This document shows, piece after piece, positions 44,790 through 53,682 of a stretch of DNA of 64,000 bases. The notes under the pieces are model-generated. The model searched no databases and was not told the origin of the DNA. It was given only the letters and a program-made list of their open reading frames with translations. The DNA comes from JASEHD01 sp964471945 (GTDB lineage Bacteria > Bacteroidota > Ignavibacteria > UBA10030 > SZUA-254). Position numbers and translations under genes: made by a program. The DNA is taken from positions 1-64,000 of the forward strand of contig CAYYIJ010000001.1 in the NCBI GenBank assembly GCA_964471945.1, given 5' to 3'. Every line of letters starts with the position of its first letter. Within the stretch, counting starts at the first letter, position 1.

Positions 44790-47700
44790 CTAATCAGCAT
44801 CTTGGATCCGAAATTCAATTTCATAGTTCTTAATAAAATTATTTTCTTCATCTGTCAATTCGTAAAGTGGAAAAATCAAGTCGTCGATTTGGTCGATCAA
44901 GTGCTTAGATTTCCCAATCTTATACTCTTTGAACGAGTCAATGTTTGCATAACGGGTTGTTTGGCGAGTATTGACATTTCTTTCAATGTCTTTAAGATAC
45001 TTTTCATATATATCTTCAATTTTAGTCTTCATTGAGTCATTCATTTTATCAATCGGTATCCTAAACGATTCTATCTCGTATGATTTCAAATCCAGGTTGT
45101 TAGAATATATCTGGTAAAACCAGAAAAACAGATTTGAACTGAGGACTGCACCAATAATATCAGCCGTGCTCCGATCAAACCGAATGGGTTTTTCTTTTGT
45201 TGAACCTGTTGAATAGTTAGTTATGATTTTGAAATATCTACCCCCTGTAGTGCGATAATAAATTGTCTTACCGTTTTCTTTCATCAAGGAACCGACCTTT
45301 ATATCCACCGCAAATATCTTTCTTAAAATGGATTGTTCGATAGGAAGACTTACCTTTGGGTATCGCCCATCAAGCTTGAATTCCTTTACATCAATGAACT
45401 TTAGATTGTTTACCAAATGTTCGAGATCAATTTCATTGGTTTTTCTGTGCATCTTAGTGCATAGAATTTGTTCAACCGGCGATGAGGTTTTTTCAAAAAA
45501 TAAGATCGAGGTGTTAACAACAGCATTCTCGAATACTGGTTGCGGTCTCACTGCATAGGAGGAAACTTTTATTATTCTACAATTTGCTTCCAATAATCTG
45601 TGCAGCCCTGTCATAGAATCGCTGGATGAAATAGAAATTGGGACAATGTATTGAAGATTTCCGTTTTGCCTAAGACAATTGAAACCTTCCTCGATAAAAA
45701 TTGTAAATGAATCCATAGAGCCTTTTTGGACATCGCGAATGGTCTTTGTCGAGTGATAATGCGCAATCAAATATCTTTTTTCGACTCGGGAGAATTCTAA
45801 ACCATACGGCGGATTCCCAATCACAACATCAAAGCCGTCCTTCACATCAGTTCCAAACATCCATTCTTTATCAAACCAGTTTGCAAAAATATTTTGGTCG
45901 TAAGGGTCAAAGGCAACAATTTGTTTTGCCACGGTGGTATTCCATCCATCATCTTCCAACATCTTTGCAATTTCTTTACGCAAAGTTTTGTCTGCATCTC
46001 GCAGACGTATTTTATCTCTTCGTGTCTTAGCAGTAAAGTAATTGTGGCGAAGTTCTTTCAGTTGCTTTTCTTTTTCTTCTATCTGCAAATTCCGCAGCAG
46101 GGTTTGTTCGGGCTTGTCCAAACCAATCAAAGTATTTGCTGCCACAAATTTTGTTTCCAAGTTCGGCAGTGGTTTTACGCCCCGGTTTTCTTTCCCGCTG
46201 GAAGCGGGAAGCACATTTTGGTCAATCACCAGTGAAATAAAGAAACGTAGCTTGGCAATCTGCACGGCAATGGGTTGTATGTCTATTCCGTAAATGCAGT
46301 TTTCAATCAGGTAAAGTTTTCTTCCGTAGTCGCTGGCGTTGTTTTCAAACACATCGTTAATTTCAATCAGCCGCTTTTCCCGTTCTTCTTTGTCGCCAAT
46401 TTTAAAAGCGGCTTCGGTTTCTTCAATGGCTTTTTTCTTTTGCAGTTCACGCCACAAAATATTTTCGTTGTCAAGTTTGGTAAGTATATGCACCATCTTG
46501 TGCAGCACACCCATAGGGAACGCACCGCTTCCGCAGGCAGGGTCAAGTATCTTGCAGTTGTTGATTGCTTCAATCAAAACTTTTGTTTCGCTTTCATTGA
46601 AGGGGTTTGGATTTTCGGAGTAAGAAAACAAATCACGCAACTTAGTATCAAAAGCATCCTTGCTTTTGTTTGGTGAAGAAGCATCCCGAAGCACAGATGC
46701 TTCTGTTACGTTGATTCCCGCCTTCGCAGGATTATTTCTGATATAATTCCGTATTGCATTCAATGCTTTTTCGTTTCTCACAATGTGGTCATACGATTCG
46801 TGCATCCAGAGTTGCCCTTTATTTCCAAGAACCTCATTTATTTTATTTGCTGAAAAAGATTTCCACGAATGAAGAATATCCGGTAACTTGTATTCGCCAA
46901 GCGGCTTCACCAACACATGCACATGATTGGGCATAATAACCCATTCATCCAGCACATATCGCTGGTTGTTAAAATGCAGCAAAGAATCCGCAACAATTTT
47001 TGCTACGCGCTCCTCCTTTAAAACACAACTGCCTTTACCAGCATTGAGCCATTCTTCAACACGCTTTGAAAAAAGTTTGTAATATTCCCTTTTATCTTCT
47101 TTACTAAATTCTTTCTTCTCTCCTTTGTTGTGCTTCTTTAACCATTCATCCCTCTCTACTTTAAGTTGTTCTACTCTTTCTTTCGGAATAGAATCAGCCA
47201 GCCGGAAAGTAATAAAATACCAGACATCATTTTGTTGCCAATGCGGAAGATTACCTTGATGAATTTCAATTTCGTTTTGCGGGTTGAAAAAGGTATCAAC
47301 ATTATCCGAGATGTTGGTTTGTATTCCATCAGCAGGGATGCTGTTGTTACTTTCTCCATCAGCAGGGATGCTGATGGCACTTTTCAGATATTCAATCAGC
47401 GATTCATCCACCATGTAGTTTACAATCTCACGGGGAGTGTAAAAACTACCTGTCTGCTTTCGTGCTGTAGTTTGTGTTTCGGGATTGTAACTCGCCAACA
47501 GGTTTTCAAAAACTTTACCCAACAGTTCCGGGTCGAGTGCAATTTCTTCTTCTATCGGTGTGTTCTCTGCAACGGTGAACTTGTAACTCTCCAATAGGTT
47601 TACTAGTCCCTTTGCTTTGTAGTTTTTGTTTCGTGTTCCGTAAATTTCATTGAGGTCAACATCTTGTTCGCTGCCAAAGAATAAGTAATCAGGTATGTGG

Positions 47701-48875
47701 GCTTGCTTCTTTGTATTGCGGCTGAACCCGTCAACATATAGAATAGTTCCTGCTTCGTTTGGCTTGTCCAAACAATCAAACAAACCACCATTCAGAAATG
47801 GAACATCTTTGAAAAGTTCCATTGCTTGTTTTTCGTTGACCGAAAACTTGTCGGCATAACGGAAAAGATTTTTTACCCCATATTCGGTTTTGTTCTGTTG
47901 GAAATTTCCCTCTTTCACAAAACCTCTTTCATTCATTTTCTGATTCAGCGTTCCGAAAAAAAGATTTTGCAGAATTGCATGATAGTATTTTTCTGATGTT
48001 TTACACTTATTAAAGTCTTTTAAGTATTTATTCAGAAATTCTTCTCGGAATAAATTATCAGGCACTAATTTTTTTTCTTTTATAAACCAGATGAAAATTA
48101 CCCGTGTGATTAAGCGAATGAGGTTGGTGGCATTGCGAATGTCTTTCTTTTTTTCAATGTCGTCAGGAAACTGCACATTGTCCATTGCCCAGAAATACCA
48201 GTTTGCCAGTTCGCTGAAAAATCTTTTGTTGAGCTCTTTGGTATCAAGTGTTTTCTGCCATGCGTTGTGCAGCTCAACAAAGTCTGTGAACTGAAATTTA
48301 TCTTTGAGTTCATCAAACGAAAGGTCAAACAAAATTTCAATGTGGGCTCTGTGCGGGTTTGCAATGTTGATGTCTTTAATCAAGGTAACTTTTTCCAATA
48401 CGTCCTTGTTTGTGCCACGCTTGCTTTCTCGGCGGTTAATCATTGATAAGGTGAGGAACTTTCCATAACGGAAAAATACCATCACGGGCATATCAAATAA
48501 TCTGTTTATCAAGCGAGTAATATCTGAGAGTCGTCCTCGTGGGTAATCATTTTGTTTAAGCTCAACTGCAAAAAACAGATACGATTGAATAAGGTCTGTG
48601 TCAATTGTATTAAAAAGCCCATCCCCAGATTTTATCTCATCATCGGTCAACTGGAAAATCAACTCGGCAGTTTTAATCTCATCAAACCTTGACTGGTCAA
48701 CACCTCGTTCGTCTGCCCGTCTCTTTAACGAATCAAAATTAATCTTGGTTTTCTTTTTACTTTGGTAACCGAGAACATTCAGGAGTACCAAACAATTGGA
48801 TTCAACATTTCCTTTTGAAAACGCTGTGAGAGCTTCTTGGATCAGCTCTCGGTGTCGCACACCATCCGTTTTCAT
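44790..48875 (-). CDS. Eco57I/PglX-type DNA methyltransferase with an in-frame RAYT transposase domain
   Basis: A 1361-residue protein. Without the insert (about 245 residues) it would be about 1115, normal for PglX/Eco57I-type N6-adenine methylases. Host motifs: 'TGSFYTPREIVNYMV' (475-489), 'ILDPACGSGAFPMG' (motif I, 776-789) and 'VVIGNPPYG' (motif IV, 1017-1025), with a recognition-type C-terminal part ('FRIPIDKM'). Between 500 and 745 lies a REP-associated tyrosine transposase sequence. The reading frame is intact through both junctions. It is the last gene of an operon with a PLD-SNF2 helicase and a YhcG nuclease, so a defence role is likely. Whether the methylase still works with the insert is unknown. 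It overlaps yhcG by four bases. Confidence 0.88.
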   Translation of the reverse strand: MKTDGVRHRELIQEALTAFSKGNVESNCLVLLNVLGYQSKKKTKINFDSLKRRADERGVDQSRFDEIKTAELIFQLTDDEIKSGDGLFNTIDTDLIQSYLFFAVELKQNDYPRGRLSDITRLINRLFDMPVMVFFRYGKFLTLSMINRRESKRGTNKDVLEKVTLIKDINIANPHRAHIEILFDLSFDELKDKFQFTDFVELHNAWQKTLDTKELNKRFFSELANWYFWAMDNVQFPDDIEKKKDIRNATNLIRLITRVIFIWFIKEKKLVPDNLFREEFLNKYLKDFNKCKTSEKYYHAILQNLFFGTLNQKMNERGFVKEGNFQQNKTEYGVKNLFRYADKFSVNEKQAMELFKDVPFLNGGLFDCLDKPNEAGTILYVDGFSRNTKKQAHIPDYLFFGSEQDVDLNEIYGTRNKNYKAKGLVNLLESYKFTVAENTPIEEEIALDPELLGKVFENLLASYNPETQTTARKQTGSFYTPREIVNYMVDESLIEYLKSAISIPADGESNNSIPADGIQTNISDNVDTFFNPQNEIEIHQGNLPHWQQNDVWYFITFRLADSIPKERVEQLKVERDEWLKKHNKGEKKEFSKEDKREYYKLFSKRVEEWLNAGKGSCVLKEERVAKIVADSLLHFNNQRYVLDEWVIMPNHVHVLVKPLGEYKLPDILHSWKSFSANKINEVLGNKGQLWMHESYDHIVRNEKALNAIRNYIRNNPAKAGINVTEASVLRDASSPNKSKDAFDTKLRDLFSYSENPNPFNESETKVLIEAINNCKILDPACGSGAFPMGVLHKMVHILTKLDNENILWRELQKKKAIEETEAAFKIGDKEEREKRLIEINDVFENNASDYGRKLYLIENCIYGIDIQPIAVQIAKLRFFISLVIDQNVLPASSGKENRGVKPLPNLETKFVAANTLIGLDKPEQTLLRNLQIEEKEKQLKELRHNYFTAKTRRDKIRLRDADKTLRKEIAKMLEDDGWNTTVAKQIVAFDPYDQNIFANWFDKEWMFGTDVKDGFDVVIGNPPYGLEFSRVEKRYLIAHYHSTKTIRDVQKGSMDSFTIFIEEGFNCLRQNGNLQYIVPISISSSDSMTGLHRLLEANCRIIKVSSYAVRPQPVFENAVVNTSILFFEKTSSPVEQILCTKMHRKTNEIDLEHLVNNLKFIDVKEFKLDGRYPKVSLPIEQSILRKIFAVDIKVGSLMKENGKTIYYRTTGGRYFKIITNYSTGSTKEKPIRFDRSTADIIGAVLSSNLFFWFYQIYSNNLDLKSYEIESFRIPIDKMNDSMKTKIEDIYEKYLKDIERNVNTRQTTRYANIDSFKEYKIGKSKHLIDQIDDLIFPLYELTDEENNFIKNYEIEFRIQDAD
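46677..46704. repeat. REP-like palindrome at the 3' side of the RAYT
   Basis: AGAAGCATC (46677-46685) and GATGCTTCT (46696-46704) form a perfect 9-bp stem with a 10-nt loop. It is translated as 'EASVLRDAS' in the host protein. It contains GCATCCC, the complement of GGGATGC found in the palindromes at the other side. A further small stem (AAAAGCA/TGCTTTT) lies at 46651-46668. Confidence 0.75.
47326..47377. repeat. Two REP-like palindromes at the 5' side of the RAYT, translated as SIPADG
   Basis: CCATCAGCAGGGATGCTG occurs at 47326-47343 and again at 47356-47373, exactly 30 bases (10 codons) apart. The second copy forms a perfect 9-bp stem, CCATCAGCA / TGCTGATGG, with loop GGGA (47356-47377); the first has a 5-bp stem CAGCA/TGCTG. 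Both are read as the peptide SIPADG. The pair lies where host similarity ends, as expected for REPs flanking their RAYT. Confidence 0.8.
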
Positions 48876-49942
48876 TTTTCGAATCTCTCCTTTGCCGCAA
48901 TGACTGCCTTATGGAGTTTTTCTTCGAGAAGTTTCTTCGGCGGCAAACCGGTCAGGTATTGCGCCACTCGGATATTTCCTTTATTGAGCATCAGGAGTTC
49001 AATGTGCTCATCTGATTTGTCAGCGCAGAGTATTAAACCAACGGGTGATTCTTCTCCGTTAGCTCGTTCATACTTGTCAAGCCAGTTCAGATACAATTCC
49101 ATCTGCGATTTATAAGCGGCTTTGAATTTGCCTAACTTCAAATCGATGACAACCAACCTGCGGAGTTTTCGGTGGTAGAAGAGAAGGTCGATGTAATAAT
49201 CTTCATTATCAACAGTGATGCGTCTTTGTCTTGCTAAGAAAGCGAAATCGGTTCCTAGTTCAATAATGAATCTTTGTAACTCAGAAACGATTGCAGATTC
49301 TAAATCCTTTTCGCTGTATGTATCTTTTAGTCCAAGAAAATCAAGAAAGTACGGGTCACGGAACACGAGGTCGGGAGTGAGTTTATTACCATCTCGAAGA
49401 GATTTCAATTCTTGTTTGATGAGCCTGTCGGGCTTCTTCGAGATTGCCGTGCGTTCGTAGAGCATACTCGATATTTTGTCACGCAGAGTGCGAACACTCC
49501 ATCGTTCGATACGGCACATTTCTGCGTAAAAATTACGTTGAAGATTATCTTCGAGTGCAATAAGCTCCACGAAGTGGCTCCAGCCCAATTGTTGCGACAG
49601 TGTCGCAACAATCTTAGAGCGTGGAAATTTTTCAGCAAATGTCACCATCCGTGTCAATGCACTGTAAGTAAATCCTTTTCCATATTCGTTTGTCAATTGT
49701 GCAGACAATGTCTGCAATATCTGTTTCCCGTATTCTGCCCTCTGTTCACCGAGGGTGCCCTTAAGAATTCTTGTGCCGATTTGCCAGTACAACATGACAA
49801 GCGTAGCGTTAACTGTTTGAATGACCTGCGACCGAGCAGTCTCAATAAGCGAACGAATCTCCCCAAATAATTTTTGCGTTGCTTGTTCTGGCTTTGCAGG
49901 CTGAGATTTGGTAATCCTTTTAAAGTTTTTTCTTTCCCTCAT
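48872..49942 (-). CDS. YhcG/DUF1016-family PD-(D/E)XK nuclease
   Basis: A 356-residue DUF1016 protein. The N-terminal helical domain has 'MLYWQIGTRI' and 'YGKQILQTLSAQLTNEYGKG'. The C-terminal nuclease domain contains 'LTPDLVFRDPYFLDFLGL', 'DEDYYIDLLFYHRKLRRLVVIDLK'-type text (actual: 'NEDYYIDLLFYHRKLRRLVV', then 'IDLKLGKFKAAYKSQMELYL'), with the D...xDxK catalytic pattern. Such proteins often accompany type I and other restriction systems. It overlaps the downstream methyltransferase start by four bases and follows the helicase gene by 18 bp. Confidence 0.9.
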   Translation of the reverse strand: MRERKNFKRITKSQPAKPEQATQKLFGEIRSLIETARSQVIQTVNATLVMLYWQIGTRILKGTLGEQRAEYGKQILQTLSAQLTNEYGKGFTYSALTRMVTFAEKFPRSKIVATLSQQLGWSHFVELIALEDNLQRNFYAEMCRIERWSVRTLRDKISSMLYERTAISKKPDRLIKQELKSLRDGNKLTPDLVFRDPYFLDFLGLKDTYSEKDLESAIVSELQRFIIELGTDFAFLARQRRITVDNEDYYIDLLFYHRKLRRLVVIDLKLGKFKAAYKSQMELYLNWLDKYERANGEESPVGLILCADKSDEHIELLMLNKGNIRVAQYLTGLPPKKLLEEKLHKAVIAAKERFEK

Positions 49943-49960
49943 TTCTTTTTTTCCCTATTA

Positions 49961-52900
49961 CTATTTGATAATTAGCCAAGTAATCAGTTCAAAGTCGTCT
50001 TCAACCTTGGGTAACTGGTCTTCGTCAATCAATCTTCCACCTCTGCCCTCTAATTGCATTTCATTTCGTCTGTCAAGCAAAGATGCAATATTGCTCACTG
50101 CCTTTTGCATCATACCAGAATACAAATCCATTTTCTTACCCTCGTCAGTTTCTTCATTAAATAATCTACACAATTCTTCCAAATATTCTTTCCTGCCTGA
50201 GCATAAAAGTCGGAACATTTCTAAGATTTGTTTTGGGTGTGTAAAACTAAAACGCACATCACCGTTGTTTCGTACATACACGAGATAATATGGTTGCAAT
50301 GGATTTACCTTTTCAGTTGCTTTAGCATCTTCTTTTTGTTTCAAACAAAATATAACTCCTGGCTGCAATACATCTTTCGCTTTTTCTGTAAGGTTTAAGC
50401 TCTCAACTTCTTTTGATGTAAGTGCATATATCCCAAAAAGTGCATCGTCCAATTTATCTTTGTTCTCTTGTAGATAATTAATCAGGTCAATACGAAAATC
50501 ATCCAATGTAAATTCACTCAACGAGGGAATATTTTCGTTGAGGTCATCCATTTCTAATACTTCATCTTTCATCCTTAACAACTGTTTATCACGATAACGT
50601 AATTCTGTTTCTACCAAATCTTTTATTTCATCAGGATTTAATACATTATCTTCATGCGTTGCGGTTACATCTACCAGTGCCATCCGTGCCTCAACACGAT
50701 ATTTCAGTTTGATATATTTGTCTAAGTTTGGCGTAGGCCAAAAGTTTACCAAATGAATCTTATCGTTCAGCGAACCGATGCGGTCAATTCTACCAAATCG
50801 CTGAATTACTCTGACTGGATTCCAGTGAATGTCATAGTTAATAAGGTAATCGCAATCCTGTAAATTCTGTCCTTCACTTATGCAGTCTGTTGCTATCAAA
50901 ATATCAATCTCACCTTCCTGAGGCATAGCTTCTTTTAATTTTTCTCTTTGCTTGGCGATCGGGCAAAAGTTGGTCAGGATATGATTATACTCAGTGAGTT
51001 CCTTAAAACCTTTCGGTTGAAAATTTGTTCTATTACCACCCGTCCCACCAGTAACCATAGCGGTATGTAAATTTAATTCTTGCATTGCCCTATCAGCAAT
51101 ATTGTCATAAAGGTACGATGCTGTATCAGCGAAGGCAGTAAATATCAAAACCTTTTTATTGAATTTACCGTCACGATTTTTGGTCGGGTTGTTAGCTTTT
51201 TGTGAAATAAGGTATCTCAGTTTCTTAAGTTTTGCATCACGGTCAGGAGTTACTGCTTCTGCATTATCACGTAATAAGCTCAACTGTTCTTTGTCTTTTT
51301 TTAAGTCCTTAAGCCAGTTGTCAAGATGCAAATGTTTTAATTCGTATCTAAGTTTCTTACCAACTGTGTAAAGCTCATTGTATTCTTCGTCTTCTTCTCC
51401 TTCCATTTTTGTATCATCTAAATCAAATTCAGAGTCTTCGGCTTTCTTTTTTAGGTAATCTTTTATTTTTATTTCAAGTGCTTCGATTTTACTTACACAT
51501 CGTTGCATTGTAATTTCAAATGATTCAACTGAACTTTCCAACCGTTTCAAAAAATTTACTTTCATCATTCCAATCAAAAACTCTTCACGGTCTTCCTGCT
51601 TAAACACAGCCGCACCGATTGATTGTGCTTTCTCAGAATAATGTTGCTTAAATTCTTGTTTTACATAAGAAGATGGTTTGAATAATGATAATTCATATTT
51701 TTCGATTTCATCTTGTAATCTATCATAAGAAAGGAAGCTACCCTTAAGGTCAATGTCGCTGTAAATAGGGTGTGGTTTCCCTCTGTCAGGGAATAAACCA
51801 ATTTTTTCCATCTCGTGGCGATAATATTTCTTTATGTGATTACGTGAGCGAGATATTGTAAGTTCATCGAGTAACTTGAACAATGCACTATCTAATTTGT
51901 CAAGAAGTTCCTTGCTGCTGATTGCTTCTCTTTGTTTTTGCTTTGCCCAATGAGTGAATTGAGTTTGTGCAAGTTTTAAAGTTTCAGAAAAACTTTTTAT
52001 TTGCAGTGTTTCTGTGAAAGCTTTATCATTATCATCTGTGATGATGCGTATTTGATTACGTAAATCCTTAAGGTTAGTGTTTACTGGTGTTGCTGAAAGT
52101 AATAATACTTTTGTTTTAACACCCGAACCAATAATATCCTGTAGTAATCTTTCGTAACGGCTCTTTCGTATAATTTTTTCATCTTCATCCTTTTTTCCTT
52201 TTGTGTCGTTACGAAAATTATGGCTTTCATCAATTACGACTAAATCGAAAGCTCCCCAGTTAAACTCTGCTAACTTTATCCCGTCTGCATCTGAAGTACC
52301 GGTAATCCGACTTAAATCTGTATGATATAATACTGTATATGAAAAGCGGTCTTTAGTGAAAGGATTTAATATATTCCCCTTGTGTGCTTGATATACTGTC
52401 CAATTGTCTTTTAACTTTTTCGGACAAATCACTAATACACGGAAGTTCTTAAGTTCAAAATATTTGATAATTGCAAGTGCTTCATAGGTTTTACCTAAGC
52501 CAACACTATCGGCAATGATACAGCCATTGTGTCGATTAATTTTATTTATCGCTGACTTAACAGCATCCTTTTGAAAATCGAACAATGTGTTCCAGATTTG
52601 AGTATCCTTAAGCGTTCCACCTTCAGTTAGTAGGTCTGCTGATTTTTGCTTTTCTATAAAATCGTAGAAAAGATGATAAAGAGTTTTGTAATAGATAAAT
52701 TCAGGTGAATAATCATGATATAGTTGTTTAAGATATTGAAGTACTTCATCTTTCACATCTTCTACCTCAACACCATCCATTTCATTGTTCCATAACTTAG
52801 TGAACCATAATCTTAAATCTTCTCTATCACGTTTGCTGTCTACTTCCAGATTCAGTTCGATGTTTTTATAGGTTGATAATCCCAGTCCCCTAACAGTGAA

Positions 52901-53338
52901 GTTTGAACTTCCTATAATAGCATCCTCTATACCGTTATTGTTGATATGATAGAGTTTGCCATGAAGAAAATTAACTTTTTTTACTGAACGAATTTCAACT
53001 TTCTTTTCAATCCAATCCGAACATTCTCTTGCAATACGGTTTTGCTCAAGTACATTCACAAGTTCAATATTTTCATCTTGAATCATGAATGCTTTCTTAG
53101 ATGCTTTAGATGGGTCGAGGGATTTGGTAAAACTTGGGTCACCATATAAAAACCGAAGTGAATTGATTTGTCCCAATTCATTTTTCAATGCTTCATAAGC
53201 ATAAATAGTGAAAAATGCAGAAACGACAGACATGTCACTCCCCGGTTTGATTTTTCCCTTTAAGAAATCACCTACAGAACCATGCTGATGATTGTCTTTT
53301 ATGGAAGATAAATTTCTTTCTCTTGATGTATCAGCCAT
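49961..53338 (-). CDS. SNF2-type helicase with N-terminal phospholipase D-like nuclease domain
   Basis: A 1125-residue protein. The N-terminal PLD-like nuclease domain has 'HGKLYHI' (126-132) and 'GSSNFTVRGL' (143-152), one HxK...GSxN set. The SNF2/DEAD-like helicase core has Walker A 'DSVGLGKT' (277-284), DESH at 370-373, 'LLLSATPVN' and the C-terminal 'ATDCISEGQNLQDCDYLINYD' with 'RVIQRFGRIDRIGS' motifs. It is the first gene of the helicase-yhcG-methyltransferase operon. This PLD-helicase plus PglX-like methylase combination resembles known composite restriction systems but lacks the DUF1998 protein and separate PLD gene of DISARM. Confidence 0.9.
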   Translation of the reverse strand: MADTSRERNLSSIKDNHQHGSVGDFLKGKIKPGSDMSVVSAFFTIYAYEALKNELGQINSLRFLYGDPSFTKSLDPSKASKKAFMIQDENIELVNVLEQNRIARECSDWIEKKVEIRSVKKVNFLHGKLYHINNNGIEDAIIGSSNFTVRGLGLSTYKNIELNLEVDSKRDREDLRLWFTKLWNNEMDGVEVEDVKDEVLQYLKQLYHDYSPEFIYYKTLYHLFYDFIEKQKSADLLTEGGTLKDTQIWNTLFDFQKDAVKSAINKINRHNGCIIADSVGLGKTYEALAIIKYFELKNFRVLVICPKKLKDNWTVYQAHKGNILNPFTKDRFSYTVLYHTDLSRITGTSDADGIKLAEFNWGAFDLVVIDESHNFRNDTKGKKDEDEKIIRKSRYERLLQDIIGSGVKTKVLLLSATPVNTNLKDLRNQIRIITDDNDKAFTETLQIKSFSETLKLAQTQFTHWAKQKQREAISSKELLDKLDSALFKLLDELTISRSRNHIKKYYRHEMEKIGLFPDRGKPHPIYSDIDLKGSFLSYDRLQDEIEKYELSLFKPSSYVKQEFKQHYSEKAQSIGAAVFKQEDREEFLIGMMKVNFLKRLESSVESFEITMQRCVSKIEALEIKIKDYLKKKAEDSEFDLDDTKMEGEEDEEYNELYTVGKKLRYELKHLHLDNWLKDLKKDKEQLSLLRDNAEAVTPDRDAKLKKLRYLISQKANNPTKNRDGKFNKKVLIFTAFADTASYLYDNIADRAMQELNLHTAMVTGGTGGNRTNFQPKGFKELTEYNHILTNFCPIAKQREKLKEAMPQEGEIDILIATDCISEGQNLQDCDYLINYDIHWNPVRVIQRFGRIDRIGSLNDKIHLVNFWPTPNLDKYIKLKYRVEARMALVDVTATHEDNVLNPDEIKDLVETELRYRDKQLLRMKDEVLEMDDLNENIPSLSEFTLDDFRIDLINYLQENKDKLDDALFGIYALTSKEVESLNLTEKAKDVLQPGVIFCLKQKEDAKATEKVNPLQPYYLVYVRNNGDVRFSFTHPKQILEMFRLLCSGRKEYLEELCRLFNEETDEGKKMDLYSGMMQKAVSNIASLLDRRNEMQLEGRGGRLIDEDQLPKVEDDFELITWLIIK

Positions 53339-53577
53339 TTTAGATTTACTATTATGTCAATACTGTTATGGATTAAACTTTCAATATACCATCTCAACAA
53401 GCCGTCATAAATGTAAGGGAAAAAGAAAGAAGAAGCAAAATCATCCTCAAGGAAACGTGACTCCCAAATTAAGACTACCCCCTACATCTTTTTTAGCTTT
53501 TTCTTAGAGAGCATGCTTATACCTTTGTACCTTCAAGAGCCGGTGTAATGGAGTAACACTAGGCATACCCCCACCAA
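53339..53577. other. Leader region of the defence operon; no gene seen
   Basis: About 240 bp between the helicase start and a terminator hairpin. It is AT-rich, contains no coding frame worth reporting, and must hold the operon promoter. I could not pick out a convincing promoter or operator. Confidence 0.5.
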
Positions 53578-53605
53578 TAAAAAATCCTAACAATCTACTG
53601 TTAGG
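53578..53605 (-). terminator. Terminator downstream of the broken integrase
   Basis: CCTAACA (53586-53592) and TGTTAGG (53599-53605) form a 7-bp stem with a 6-nt loop; in the minus direction the stem is followed by ATTTTTTATT. It lies about 80 bp after the integrase stop codon and separates it from the defence operon. Confidence 0.7.
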
Positions 53606-53682
53606 GTTAACCTAATCCACCAGAAAAATCCATCCTCCCTAATAGAAATATAAAAATTATTCCCCTTAAGTTGATTAATGTT

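Larger units (their letters stand above)
46641..47377 (-). mobile_element. REP-associated tyrosine transposase (RAYT, IS200-like Y1) inserted in frame in the methyltransferase
   Basis: Residues about 526-735 of the host protein match nearly the whole of a RAYT: 'DTFFNPQNEIEIHQGNLPHW', 'VWYFITFRLADSIPKERVEQ', the HUH-type 'MPNHVHVLVKPLGEY' (H651, H653), 'DILHSWKSFSANKINEVLG', 'HESYDHIVRN' (Y695, the expected nucleophile) and 'YIRNNPAKAGI'. Free-standing RAYTs usually start 'MDTFFNP' or similar; here the Met is Val526 (GTT), and no stop codon remains. Boundaries are estimated from the point where host similarity stops ('SLIEYLKSA') and resumes ('TKLRDLFSYSENPNPFN'). Confidence 0.88.

Noticed and set aside
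46641..47377. Reading the insert in the methyltransferase as an intein or homing endonuclease
   Set aside because: There are no intein splice-site residues (no Cys/Ser start with His-Asn end) and the motifs are those of a RAYT transposase.
49961..53338. Calling the helicase operon DISARM or BREX
   Set aside because: The DUF1998 protein of DISARM and the PglZ, BrxC and other core genes of BREX are absent; only similarity of single components is seen.
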